NCBI GenBank assembly: GCA_964521085.1
Contig: CAZFPL010000015.1
Location: forward strand, 4,208 to 68,207
From: JAFGKK01 sp964521085
GTDB lineage: Bacteria; Chloroflexota; Anaerolineae; Anaerolineales; RBG-16-64-43
Direction: 5' to 3'
Length of the DNA: 64,000 nt
The notes below the pieces were generated by a model that was not told where the DNA came from, made no database searches, and was given only the letters and a program-made list of their open reading frames with translations. The translations under genes were made by a program, and so were the position numbers. Positions 14,889 to 23,107 of this stretch are shown here, one piece after another (positions within the stretch are counted from its first letter, which is position 1; every line of letters starts with the position of its first letter).

Positions 14889-16817
14889 ATGGTAGAGTTT
14901 TTCCTTAATGCTTTGCCGATCCTCAACCGAATCTTGGTAGCCGGCATCGCGATCACAGCGTTTTCGCTGCTGCTGTACGCGCTGACCTTCAACTTACGTG
15001 AGAGGGTCACGCGCGTCTTTGCGTTGATTCTCGGCTGCGTCGTGCTGATTACCGTCTCGGATGGATTGGCTTCCACTGCGCGTGATCTGGTCGAAGCGGA
15101 AATCTGGCTGCGCGTTCAATGGGTGGGCACGGCGCTTCTGCCTGCGGCGTACCTGCATTTTTCCGACGCACTCTTGGCATCGACCGGGCGGCCGTCGCGC
15201 GGCCGAAGGCGCTTTGCCGTCCGTGTCAACTATCTTTTTGCCGCGGGATTGATCGCCCTGGTGACGCTCACCAACCTGTTCCTGGGGGATATCACACAGG
15301 ACGGCGGTCTGGCTCATCTCCAGGCAGGACCGTACTTCTGGGTGTTCATCGCATATGCGGTGCCCATCCTTGCCTGGACGGGAATCAATCTTATCCGCGC
15401 GTACCGCCGCTGCCAGACTTCCACCAGCCGCCGCCGCATGATCTACCTTATGGTCGGGACGCTCGCGCCGGGCATGGCCGCATTCCCATACTTGCTGCTA
15501 CTTGGCCGAGTCTCGGAATTGCATCCCCTTTTGGTGCGCATCGGGCTGGTGCAGTCGAATCTGCTTGTCGCCGGTCTCCTGGTCGTTCTGGCGTATGCCA
15601 CGGCGTATTTTGGGGTGACCTATTCGGACCGCGTGGTCAAAGGCCGGCTCTTTCAATGGCTGCTGCGCGGACCGGGGGTCGCCGCTGCCGCCCTTACGGT
15701 GTTGGTCTCCGCCACGTACCTCTTTGACCTTATTGGAATGCCCGGGTCGCGCTTAATACTTGTCGCTTTGGTGATGGCCATCGTCCTGCTGCAGTTCGCC
15801 ATCACGCTCGGCCGCAGACCCATCGAACGCATCATGTTCCTGGAAACGCGCTCCGACCGCGAGGAGATCCGCCGGCTGCAATGGCTGGAGGAACGGTTGC
15901 TCACCGGATCCGATTTGCGCCAATTCCTCGAATCTCTTCTGGCGGCGCTATGCGACCTGACCCGCTCTCCGGCCGCGTTCGTCATCGAGTGGAACGATGA
16001 AGGCGCAAGTTTCCTGGCCGGAGTGGGACCCAGGGCGACGCTGCCGCTGGAAACGGATCTTTCCGCTCTGCCGAAACCGGAAGTGCTCGAATACATTCCC
16101 GGAGCGGGCAGCCTGTTCCGCTGGGGCGGCTTTTGGCTTATTCCGCTCCACGGTTTGGATCGCGAGGAGATGATCGGCTTGATGGGCTTGGCGGCTGTGA
16201 CGGACCGGCTGGAGTTGGCGCCGGATCAACGCGAATCCCTCGGACGGTTGACCGACCGCGCGGCGGGCGCCCTGGCGGATGAACAATTGCAGCGGGAGGT
16301 CATCGCCTCCCTGAACCGTCTGATTCCGGACGTGGAAAAAATGCAAACCCTGAGCGCGGCGGCGCGGTACGGGCAGGCGGACCTGATGGCCGCCCCCGTC
16401 AACGGCGGATCGAACGGCACCGACCTCGCCCAGTGGGTCCGCGAGGCGCTGACCCATTATTGGGGCGGGCCAAAGCTCACCGGCAGTCCGCTGCTCGGCT
16501 TGCGCGTGGTCCGCGAGGAATTGGATTCGCACGACGGCAACGCGGTCAATGCGTTGCGCGCCGTCCTGCGGCGGGCCGTCGACCGGGTCCGTCCGGAAGG
16601 GGAACGGCGCTTCACCAGCGAATGGCTGCTCTACAACATTCTGGATATGAAATTTCTGGAGGGAAAACGGGTCCGCGATGTGGCGCTGCGCTTGGCCGTC
16701 TCGGAAGCGGACCTCTACCGAAAACAAAAAGTGGCGATCGAAGAACTTGCGCGCGTGATCGCCGAGATGGAACGGCGGTCCAATGAACCGGCGACGGATT
16801 ATGAAGTCGTCGGTTAA
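14889..16817 (+). CDS. 7TM sensor with GAF-like and helix-turn-helix C-terminus, no kinase domain
   Basis: 642 residues. The first 270 form about eight TM helices with the pattern of the histidine-kinase N-terminal 7TM region (ILVAGIAITAFSLLLYALTF, WVGTALLPAAYLHFSDALL). After RREEIRRLQWLEERLL comes a GAF-like domain, about residues 325-490 (FLESLLAALCDLTRSPAAFVIEWNDEGASFL). No HisKA or HATPase motif follows. The end (TSEWLLYNILDMKFLEGKRVRDVALRLAVSEADLYRKQKVAIEELARVI) looks like a helical domain with a helix-turn-helix. A TAAAAT at 14794-14799 could be its -10. It probably senses something and signals through the C-terminal domain; the output is unclear. Confidence 0.75.
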   Translation: MVEFFLNALPILNRILVAGIAITAFSLLLYALTFNLRERVTRVFALILGCVVLITVSDGLASTARDLVEAEIWLRVQWVGTALLPAAYLHFSDALLASTGRPSRGRRRFAVRVNYLFAAGLIALVTLTNLFLGDITQDGGLAHLQAGPYFWVFIAYAVPILAWTGINLIRAYRRCQTSTSRRRMIYLMVGTLAPGMAAFPYLLLLGRVSELHPLLVRIGLVQSNLLVAGLLVVLAYATAYFGVTYSDRVVKGRLFQWLLRGPGVAAAALTVLVSATYLFDLIGMPGSRLILVALVMAIVLLQFAITLGRRPIERIMFLETRSDREEIRRLQWLEERLLTGSDLRQFLESLLAALCDLTRSPAAFVIEWNDEGASFLAGVGPRATLPLETDLSALPKPEVLEYIPGAGSLFRWGGFWLIPLHGLDREEMIGLMGLAAVTDRLELAPDQRESLGRLTDRAAGALADEQLQREVIASLNRLIPDVEKMQTLSAAARYGQADLMAAPVNGGSNGTDLAQWVREALTHYWGGPKLTGSPLLGLRVVREELDSHDGNAVNALRAVLRRAVDRVRPEGERRFTSEWLLYNILDMKFLEGKRVRDVALRLAVSEADLYRKQKVAIEELARVIAEMERRSNEPATDYEVVG

Positions 16818-16854
16818 TCTCCGAAAAGGAAAAACTTTTAAGGACGGAAAACAC

Positions 16855-18000
16855 ATGAAAAATCTTTATTCCCTTACCCCGAAGCAACTCAACTCGATTA
16901 CGCAAAATTCGCATACCGCCGCGCAGCCCTCCGCCCCGCCGCAGCCTGCCGCACCTCCTTCGCGGCCGGCGCGACCGGCGGAATCGAAAGCCACCCACGA
17001 GGCGGCAACTCCGAATCTGCCCAGCGATTCCTGGTGGGCGTCCGTGCTCGGGGAAGAGGCGGGCGAGCGCCGCGCCCCGGCTTCGGATTTTAATACTCAG
17101 GAGCGCCATCAGAATTCCTACGATTGGGCGGCCGCCCGCGAACTCTATGAAAGCGATGGGATCGCCGAGCTCAATGTAACGGGCGTGAATCGCGGCGGGT
17201 TGCTGGTGGAGGGGGATCATATTCGCGGATTCATTCCGCTTTCGCATCTGATCGGTGTTCCTTCGCTGACCAGCGACGAGGAGCGGCAGACGGTGATGTA
17301 CCGCAAGATCGGCCAGACCATCCGCGCCAAGATCATCGAGTTCGATCCCGAGAAGGGACGCGTGGTGTTCTCGGAACGCGCCGCCCAGGCCGCCCCCGGC
17401 CGCCGGGCCGAACTGCTCGCCAAGCTGCAGGTGGGAGACCGGATTCAGGGCGAGGTCACCAACATCACGAATTTCGGCGTCTTCATCGATCTGGGCGGCA
17501 TGGAGGGGTTGGTCCACCTTTCGGAGATTTCCTGGGGACGCGTGCATAATCCCGCCGATTTCGTATCCATCGGACAAAAGGTGGAGGTCGAAGTGATCAG
17601 TGTCGACCGCGACCAGGGCCGCGTGGCGCTCAGCCTTAAACGGCTTCAATCCGATCCGTGGGTGACCGTTCCCGAACGGTATGTCCCCGGCAAATTGGTT
17701 CCCTGTAAAATCACCCATGTGACGAATTTCGGCGCGTTCGCCTCGCTCGAAGAAGGCGTGGAAGGATTGATCCACATCTCCGAACTGGCGGACGGTCCGT
17801 TCTCGCACCCGAGGAATATCGTCACCGAAGGGGAGGAAGTAACCGCCCGAGTCATCTCGGTGGAAAGCCAGACCCGCCGCCTTGCGCTGAGTCTTCGCCA
17901 GCCGCGTGAAATTTCCGAATCAGAATCGGAGACTCCCGTGGAAACGCCCGCGGAAGATGCGCCGGACATCACCGCTTCGGAGACGGTCGGCGAGGGATGA
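16855..18000 (+). CDS. S1 RNA-binding domain protein (ribosomal S1-like)
   Basis: 381 residues from the ATG at 16855, with AAGGA about 12 nt upstream. An Ala/Pro-rich N-terminal region (about 20-60) precedes three S1 OB-fold domains: about 100-185 (degenerate, ELNVTGVNRGGLLVEGDHIRGFIPLSHL), 190-265 (GDRIQGEVTNITNFGVFIDLGGMEGLVHLSEI) and 275-350 (GKLVPCKITHVTNFGAFASLEEGVEGLIHISEL). An acidic tail ends the protein. Three or four S1 domains are usual for S1-like proteins of Gram-positive and Chloroflexota type, which help bind mRNA to the ribosome. The stop overlaps the ftsK ATG. Confidence 0.88.
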   Translation: MKNLYSLTPKQLNSITQNSHTAAQPSAPPQPAAPPSRPARPAESKATHEAATPNLPSDSWWASVLGEEAGERRAPASDFNTQERHQNSYDWAAARELYESDGIAELNVTGVNRGGLLVEGDHIRGFIPLSHLIGVPSLTSDEERQTVMYRKIGQTIRAKIIEFDPEKGRVVFSERAAQAAPGRRAELLAKLQVGDRIQGEVTNITNFGVFIDLGGMEGLVHLSEISWGRVHNPADFVSIGQKVEVEVISVDRDQGRVALSLKRLQSDPWVTVPERYVPGKLVPCKITHVTNFGAFASLEEGVEGLIHISELADGPFSHPRNIVTEGEEVTARVISVESQTRRLALSLRQPREISESESETPVETPAEDAPDITASETVGEG

Positions 18001-20345
18001 AGACGGTATCCTCCGGTCGGCCCTCCTCCCGGCTTCCATCGGGATGGGAACGGGTCGCCAAGTTGCTGGTTCTGATCCGCCCGTATGCGGAAGATGTCTC
18101 CATCGTTATATTGAGTCTGCTTGCCTTCCTGTGCCTGATTGCCCTGCTGGGCCTGGCGCACGGAACGCTGATCGACGCCCTCGGCGCTTTGCTGAAGCGC
18201 TGGATGGGTTGGGGGGCGGTGCTGCTTCCCCTCGCCCTGTTATGGATCTCCGCGAAGGTGCTCCTGGCCCGCCTGGGACGGGAACAAAATATCTCCTGGC
18301 CGCGAGTGATCGCGCTTGAGCTGGCCGTCCTGGCCGGTCTCGGCCTGGCTTCGCTGCTCGCCGCGTCCACCCTGGTCGAATCCGAATCCGGACGCGGGGG
18401 CGGATTGATCGGCTGGGGGATCCATTATCTCCTCGGCCTTGTGATGCGCCCCGTCTGGCAGGGCATTCTATTGACCGGAAGCGTCCTGCTCCTCGCCTGG
18501 TATGGTTTCGATCTTTCGTTGGAGAAAATCCGCCGCTTGCCCGGATTGAACGCCGCGCAGAACGGATATGCGTCGCGGAAATCGTTGCCCCCGCAGGCTT
18601 CGGCGGATGCGCGTCTTTCGAAATCGGCACCCGTTCATGAACCTCCATTGAAAAAACAAACTCCCGTGAAGGCTCCGCTTTCCGTCGAACCGGACCGGGC
18701 CGCAAAGGAAGCCGCGGGTCTGCCGGATCAATTTCGAAAGCGCCTCAAACCCGGACCCGCGCTGATCGAAAAGCAATCCTCCGCGCGTCCCAAGCGTGAA
18801 AAAGGGCTGCCCTCGATAGAAATTTTCGAAGGCGGAGAGCTCACCGCGCCGTCCATCCGCGAAATCAACCAGATCGCCGGGACTATCGAAAAGACGCTTG
18901 CGGAATTCAGCATTCCCGCGCGGGTGATATCCTTCCGCACCGGTCCGACCGTCACCCAATACGGGGTGGAGCCTGGATTTGTGGAGAAAGCCGGCCCCGA
19001 CGGCGAAGTGCGCCGCGCGAAAGTGCGCGTATCGCAGATCTCCTCGCTCTCGAACGATCTGGCATTGGCGCTGGCCGCTCCCACGCTGCGTATCGAAGCG
19101 CCCGTCCCCGGCCAATCCTACGTCGGGATCGAGGTTCCCCACCGTCGCGCGTCACTCGTCCGCCTGCGGATGGTGATGCAATCCGCCGCGTTCCAGAAGA
19201 TCCATTCGCCGCTGGCGATCGCGCTTGGGCTCGATGTGGCCGGCGCGCCGCAATGCGCCGACCTGGCCGGCATGCCCCACCTGCTCATCGGCGGAACGAC
19301 CGGATCGGGTAAATCGGTGTGCATCACTGCGCTCACCGCCTGCCTGGTGGCCAACAACTCCCCGGAACGGCTGCGCCTGGTGCTGATCGATCCGAAGATG
19401 GTGGAACTGGTGCGATTCAACGGCCTGCCGCACATTCTCGGCCGGGTCGAGACCGAACTGGAACGGATCGTAACCGTGCTGCGCTGGTGCACGCGCGAGA
19501 TGGATCGCCGCTACAAGCTGCTCGAAGAGATGCGCGCGCGGCATATCGACGATTACAACCGCAAGGTGGCCGCGCGCGGCGACGGGGAAACCATCCCGCG
19601 CCTGGTTGTGTTGCTCGATGAAATGGCCGACCTGATGATGACCGCGCCCGATGAGACCGAACGCCACCTGATCCGCCTGGCGCAGATGGCGCGCGCGGTC
19701 GGGATCCATTTGGTGGTGGCCACCCAGCGCCCAAGCACTGACGTGGTGACGGGGTTGATCAAGGCCAACTTCCCGGCCCGCATCGCTTTCGCCGTCCCAT
19801 CCTCGATCGAGAGCCGGGTGATCCTCGATACTCCCGGCGCCGAATCGCTTCTCGGGCGCGGAGACATGCTTTACCTTTCGCCGGAAGCGGGCGCGCCGAT
19901 CCGCCTGCAGGGCTGCTTCGTCACCGACCGCGAAATCACCCGGCTGATCGATTTCTGGAAGGAACAGGCGGGCGAGGAAGCCGAAGAAACGCCGAAACAG
20001 GAAGAGAAAAGGGTGACGAAACCCGTCGACAAGGCTCTCGCATCTGTTTCGGCGGGTGCTCCGGCACAGGCACCCTGGGAGGATATGGTCAAGGGATTGG
20101 GGGAAGTCGACGAAGACGCGGAGGAAGAAGAGATCGAAGAGGCAACCCGCATCATCCAGCAGTACGGCCGGGCGAGTGCCTCCCTCCTGCAACGGAAGAT
20201 GCGCCTGGGGTACCCCAAGGCGGCACGTTTGATGGACGAGTTGCAGAAGCGCGGTGTGATCGGAAGGCAGCAAGTAGGCGGGAAGACCCGCGAGGTGTTG
20301 CGCCGCGGCGGAGACGCGGAGGACGAAGACCAAGAGGATGCTTGA
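17997..20345 (+). CDS. ftsK: DNA translocase FtsK/SpoIIIE
   Basis: 782 residues, of the SpoIIIE-like length. It is the membrane-anchored dsDNA pump that clears chromosome termini from the septum. Four TM helices lie in the first 185 residues, then a short basic linker. The motor has alpha domain ITVxQYGVEPGFV-like sequence, Walker A IGGTTGSGKSVCIT (near residue 430), LIDPKMVEL, Walker B LVVLLDEMADLMM and VVATQRPSTDVVTGLIKANFPARIAF. The gamma winged helix that reads KOPS-like sites is complete (IIQQYGRASASLLQRKMRLGYPKAARLMDELQKRGVIG). It is coupled to the S1-protein gene by an ATGA overlap. Confidence 0.95.
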   Translation: MKTVSSGRPSSRLPSGWERVAKLLVLIRPYAEDVSIVILSLLAFLCLIALLGLAHGTLIDALGALLKRWMGWGAVLLPLALLWISAKVLLARLGREQNISWPRVIALELAVLAGLGLASLLAASTLVESESGRGGGLIGWGIHYLLGLVMRPVWQGILLTGSVLLLAWYGFDLSLEKIRRLPGLNAAQNGYASRKSLPPQASADARLSKSAPVHEPPLKKQTPVKAPLSVEPDRAAKEAAGLPDQFRKRLKPGPALIEKQSSARPKREKGLPSIEIFEGGELTAPSIREINQIAGTIEKTLAEFSIPARVISFRTGPTVTQYGVEPGFVEKAGPDGEVRRAKVRVSQISSLSNDLALALAAPTLRIEAPVPGQSYVGIEVPHRRASLVRLRMVMQSAAFQKIHSPLAIALGLDVAGAPQCADLAGMPHLLIGGTTGSGKSVCITALTACLVANNSPERLRLVLIDPKMVELVRFNGLPHILGRVETELERIVTVLRWCTREMDRRYKLLEEMRARHIDDYNRKVAARGDGETIPRLVVLLDEMADLMMTAPDETERHLIRLAQMARAVGIHLVVATQRPSTDVVTGLIKANFPARIAFAVPSSIESRVILDTPGAESLLGRGDMLYLSPEAGAPIRLQGCFVTDREITRLIDFWKEQAGEEAEETPKQEEKRVTKPVDKALASVSAGAPAQAPWEDMVKGLGEVDEDAEEEEIEEATRIIQQYGRASASLLQRKMRLGYPKAARLMDELQKRGVIGRQQVGGKTREVLRRGGDAEDEDQEDA

Positions 20346-20426
20346 CCCCGCCCTCACCGGACCGGCGATAATTCGGACGGATTCACTCCGGGAATGCCGA
20401 TTCAGGATCAAACGGCGAAAACGGGG

Positions 20427-20455
20427 TTGACAGATCGCGCACCCGCCGGTAGCAT
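20427..20455 (+). promoter_or_regulatory. Sigma-70-type promoter before the CDP-alcohol phosphatidyltransferase
   Basis: TTGACA (20427-20432), a 17-bp spacer and TAGCAT (20450-20455). Predicted start is near 20462, about 30 nt before the ATG at 20493. An upstream in-frame ATG at 20394 lies before the promoter and is therefore unlikely to be used. Confidence 0.6.
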
Positions 20456-20492
20456 CACACCGGAAAGAGAACCTTCCCGGAAAGGCAGATTC

Positions 20493-21113
20493 ATGCAAAG
20501 CGAGAACCCACCGGCAGCCCGCCCGGACACCTTTACGGATCGGATGCGGGCGCAATTTAAGGGCATTCTGGAGGCCGTCGGCGGTGCCCTCAACCGGACG
20601 GGGATTTCCCCCAACACGATAACCCTGCTCGGGCTGGTGGGTTCAACGGCGGGCGCGGTCCTGCTTGCGCTCGGAGCCATCCCGCTGGGCGGGTGGGTGA
20701 TCCTGTTGAGCGGCGCGACCGACGCGATCGACGGGACGATGGCACGCCTGCAGGGGAAGACCACACGGTTCGGAGCCTTCCTGGATTCGACCGCGGACCG
20801 CTTTTCGGAGTTGTTCCTCTTCGGCGGACTGGCGGTGTATTTCGCGCTCGCGTCGAACGTGCTGGGAGTGGCGGCGGCATTCGCGGCGGCGATCGGTTCG
20901 GTCATGGTCTCCTACGAAAAGGCCCGTGCCGAAGCGCTTGGGTTCGAGTGCAAGGTCGGTTTGCTCACCCGCATGGAACGTTACATGGTTCTTTGTCCGC
21001 TGTTGATCCTCGATCTTCCGCTGGTTGCGGTTGCGGCGGTGGCGATATTGGGAAACTTTACCGCGTTGCAGCGGATCCGGCATGTCTACCGCCAGGCCCG
21101 GCGCGACGCTTGA
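20493..21113 (+). CDS. CDP-alcohol phosphatidyltransferase (PgsA/PIP-synthase-like)
   Basis: 206 residues from the ATG at 20493, preceded by GGAAAGG. The family catalytic motif DG(x2)AR(x8)G(x3)D(x3)D is present as DGTMAR then GAFLDSTAD, about residues 85-108. It coordinates two metal ions for transfer of a phosphatidyl group from CDP-diacylglycerol to an alcohol. About six TM helices follow the amphipathic start. The acceptor (glycerol 3-phosphate, inositol phosphate or other) cannot be told. It lies 31 nt upstream of lgt, another lipid-linked envelope enzyme. Confidence 0.9.
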   Translation: MQSENPPAARPDTFTDRMRAQFKGILEAVGGALNRTGISPNTITLLGLVGSTAGAVLLALGAIPLGGWVILLSGATDAIDGTMARLQGKTTRFGAFLDSTADRFSELFLFGGLAVYFALASNVLGVAAAFAAAIGSVMVSYEKARAEALGFECKVGLLTRMERYMVLCPLLILDLPLVAVAAVAILGNFTALQRIRHVYRQARRDA

Positions 21114-21144
21114 AGGAAAAAAATCTCATTGGGAGAGGAATGCT

Positions 21145-21990
21145 ATGAGTTTTGACGAACTTGGAATTCACATCGGCGTTCTGTATATCCGCTACTACGG
21201 CATCATCCTCATGTCCGGGGCGCTTATCATCGCCTGGGTGGCGGAAATACTCGCCCGCAGGCGGCAGTTCGACCCCGAGATCGTCTGGGACATGTTCCTC
21301 TGGGTCGTGGTGGGCGCGGTCGTCGGCGCGCGCATCTGGCATATCCTGACCCCGCCCGCGAGCATGGTCGCCGTGGGCATGGATACCGCCTATTACCTGA
21401 CCCATCCTTTCGACGCCGTCAACCTGACCAAGGGAGGGCTCGGCCTTCCCGGCGCGATCTTCGGCGGCGCGATCGCCATGCTGATCTATTGTCGACGGAA
21501 CAATCTTTCGTTCCTGGTCTGGGGTGACCTCGCCGTCCCAGGCATCGCCATCGGTCACGCGTTCGGCCGGCTGGGAAACTGGGTCAACCACGAAGTCTAC
21601 GGGAAGCCGACCAATCTTCCCTGGGGAATCTATATTCCGCCCGAATACCGGCTTACGGAATTCGCGGATGTCGATCGCTACCATCCGTTGTTCCTGTATG
21701 AGGGGCTCCTGAATGTGGCGAATTTCGCCATCTTGCTTGTGTTGGGCCAGAAGTACAGCGCGAAGCTGAAAGACGGCGATCTGGTCCTGTTTTATCTTCT
21801 CAACTACGGAGTGATCCGGTTTTTCCTGGAATTTCTGCGGCTCGATACCTCCCCGGTGCTGGGTCTGAATATCAATCAGGTGGTGGCGGCGGTGACGGTG
21901 GTACTCTCCACCCTTGCCTTGATCTGGCGCCACGGGCTGGGGGATTGGGTCAGGGCGCACCGGCCGGCGAAGGAACCCACCACGATCTAA
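21145..21990 (+). CDS. lgt: Prolipoprotein diacylglyceryl transferase Lgt
   Basis: 281 residues from ATG 21145, with GAGAGGA 6 nt upstream. Lgt moves diacylglycerol from phosphatidylglycerol to the lipobox cysteine of lipoproteins in the membrane. The signature GHAFGRLGNWVNHEVYGKPT, with the essential Arg and Asn, is intact, as are VGARIWHILT in place of the usual GGR-type motif, GLGLPGAIFGG, HPLFLYEGLLN and GVIRFFLEFLRLDTSP near the C-terminus. Seven TM helices are expected. Substrates in this window include the lipoproteins at 10077, 32819, 43670 and 47448. A terminator follows directly. Confidence 0.95.
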   Translation: MSFDELGIHIGVLYIRYYGIILMSGALIIAWVAEILARRRQFDPEIVWDMFLWVVVGAVVGARIWHILTPPASMVAVGMDTAYYLTHPFDAVNLTKGGLGLPGAIFGGAIAMLIYCRRNNLSFLVWGDLAVPGIAIGHAFGRLGNWVNHEVYGKPTNLPWGIYIPPEYRLTEFADVDRYHPLFLYEGLLNVANFAILLVLGQKYSAKLKDGDLVLFYLLNYGVIRFFLEFLRLDTSPVLGLNINQVVAAVTVVLSTLALIWRHGLGDWVRAHRPAKEPTTI

Positions 21991-21997
21991 GTGGATC

Positions 21998-22029
21998 CGG
22001 AGAGACGAAAGGATGCGTCTCTCCGTTTT
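21998..22029 (+). terminator. Intrinsic terminator after lgt
   Basis: CGGAGAGACG (21998-22007) pairs with CGTCTCTCCG (22016-22025) around an 8-nt loop, followed by TTTTATTTT. Confidence 0.85.
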
Positions 22030-22162
22030 ATTTTCCCGCATTTTCCCATTCCACCTTCCCTAAAAAAAACCTCCTTCCTTCCAATCCAACGGAGAGGGAA
22101 GAGGGGGCCAAAGGGGAAGGGACATTGGATGGCATGCAGAGAGAAATCCCACGGATGATTGA

Positions 22163-23107
22163 ATGATCGAAGCGCAAGGATTGACCAAACGGTATGAGCG
22201 GGTGACCGCGGTGGACCGGCTGGCGCTTCGGGTCGGGCAGGGGGAAATCCTCGCCCTGCTGGGGCCAAACGGTGCGGGCAAGACCACCACGACCCGGATG
22301 CTGGCGGGAATCCTGCGCCCGGATGAGGGCGGCGGCCGCGTCGCCGGATTCGACATCCTCACTCAAACGGAGTATGTGCGCGCCGCAGTGGGCGTGCTGA
22401 CCGAACAACACGGTCTGTATAACCGGATGCGCTGCGGGGAATATCTGGATTTTTTCGGCGCGCTGTACGGCTTATCGGCTTCCGAGCGGAAGGCGCGCGC
22501 CGCTCAGTTGCTTCAGGAATTACGGTTGGATGTTGATTCGGACGCCTGGCTGGCCGAATTCTCCAAGGGGATGCGCCAGCGGCTGGCGCTGGTCCGAGCA
22601 TTGATGCATTCCCCGCGGATTCTCCTTCTGGATGAACCCACGTCCGCGCTGGATCCCGAATCCGCCCGATTGGTGCGCGATCTGCTGCGGTCGATGCGCA
22701 AATCGGGATGCACACTCCTGGTATGCACCCACAATCTCCCCGAAGCCGAGGAACTGGCGGATCGGATCGCCATCATCCGCCGCGGGCGATTAATCGCCGA
22801 AGGGACGGCCGAGGATTTACGCACGCGGATGCTGGGGCCGGCCGTCTTCGAATTGCGTCTGGCGGAGGAAAGCAACGATCTCGGGAGCGCGTTCGAGGGG
22901 TTGGCGGACGTGGTGGACCGCAAACCCGATTGCGTCCGTTTCCGCGCGGCCGATCCCCGCTTTTCCAATCCGGAAATCCTGCGCCGGTTGATGGAACGGG
23001 GGGCGAGGGTGGTGGAATTGCGGGAAGTCACCCCGTCCCTCGAGTCCGTCTACCTCCAGGCGGTGGCCGAGGACGATGATCCGGCGCACCGGGCGGAGCT
23101 CCGATGA
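22163..23107 (+). CDS. ABC-2 transporter ATP-binding protein (NatA-like)
   Basis: 314 residues. Walker A GPNGAGKTTTTRML (about 35-48), signature EFSKGMRQRLALVRALMHSP, Walker B LLLDEPTSALDPESA and CTHNL as H-loop. The C-terminal extension (FELRLAEESNDLGSAF to SLESVYLQAV) is the accessory domain of NatA/drug-exporter ATPases. TEQHGLYNRMRCGEYLDFFGALYGL is typical of that group. The permease gene follows with an ATGA overlap at 23104-23107, so the two subunits are made together. Substrate unknown. Confidence 0.92.
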   Translation: MIEAQGLTKRYERVTAVDRLALRVGQGEILALLGPNGAGKTTTTRMLAGILRPDEGGGRVAGFDILTQTEYVRAAVGVLTEQHGLYNRMRCGEYLDFFGALYGLSASERKARAAQLLQELRLDVDSDAWLAEFSKGMRQRLALVRALMHSPRILLLDEPTSALDPESARLVRDLLRSMRKSGCTLLVCTHNLPEAEELADRIAIIRRGRLIAEGTAEDLRTRMLGPAVFELRLAEESNDLGSAFEGLADVVDRKPDCVRFRAADPRFSNPEILRRLMERGARVVELREVTPSLESVYLQAVAEDDDPAHRAELR

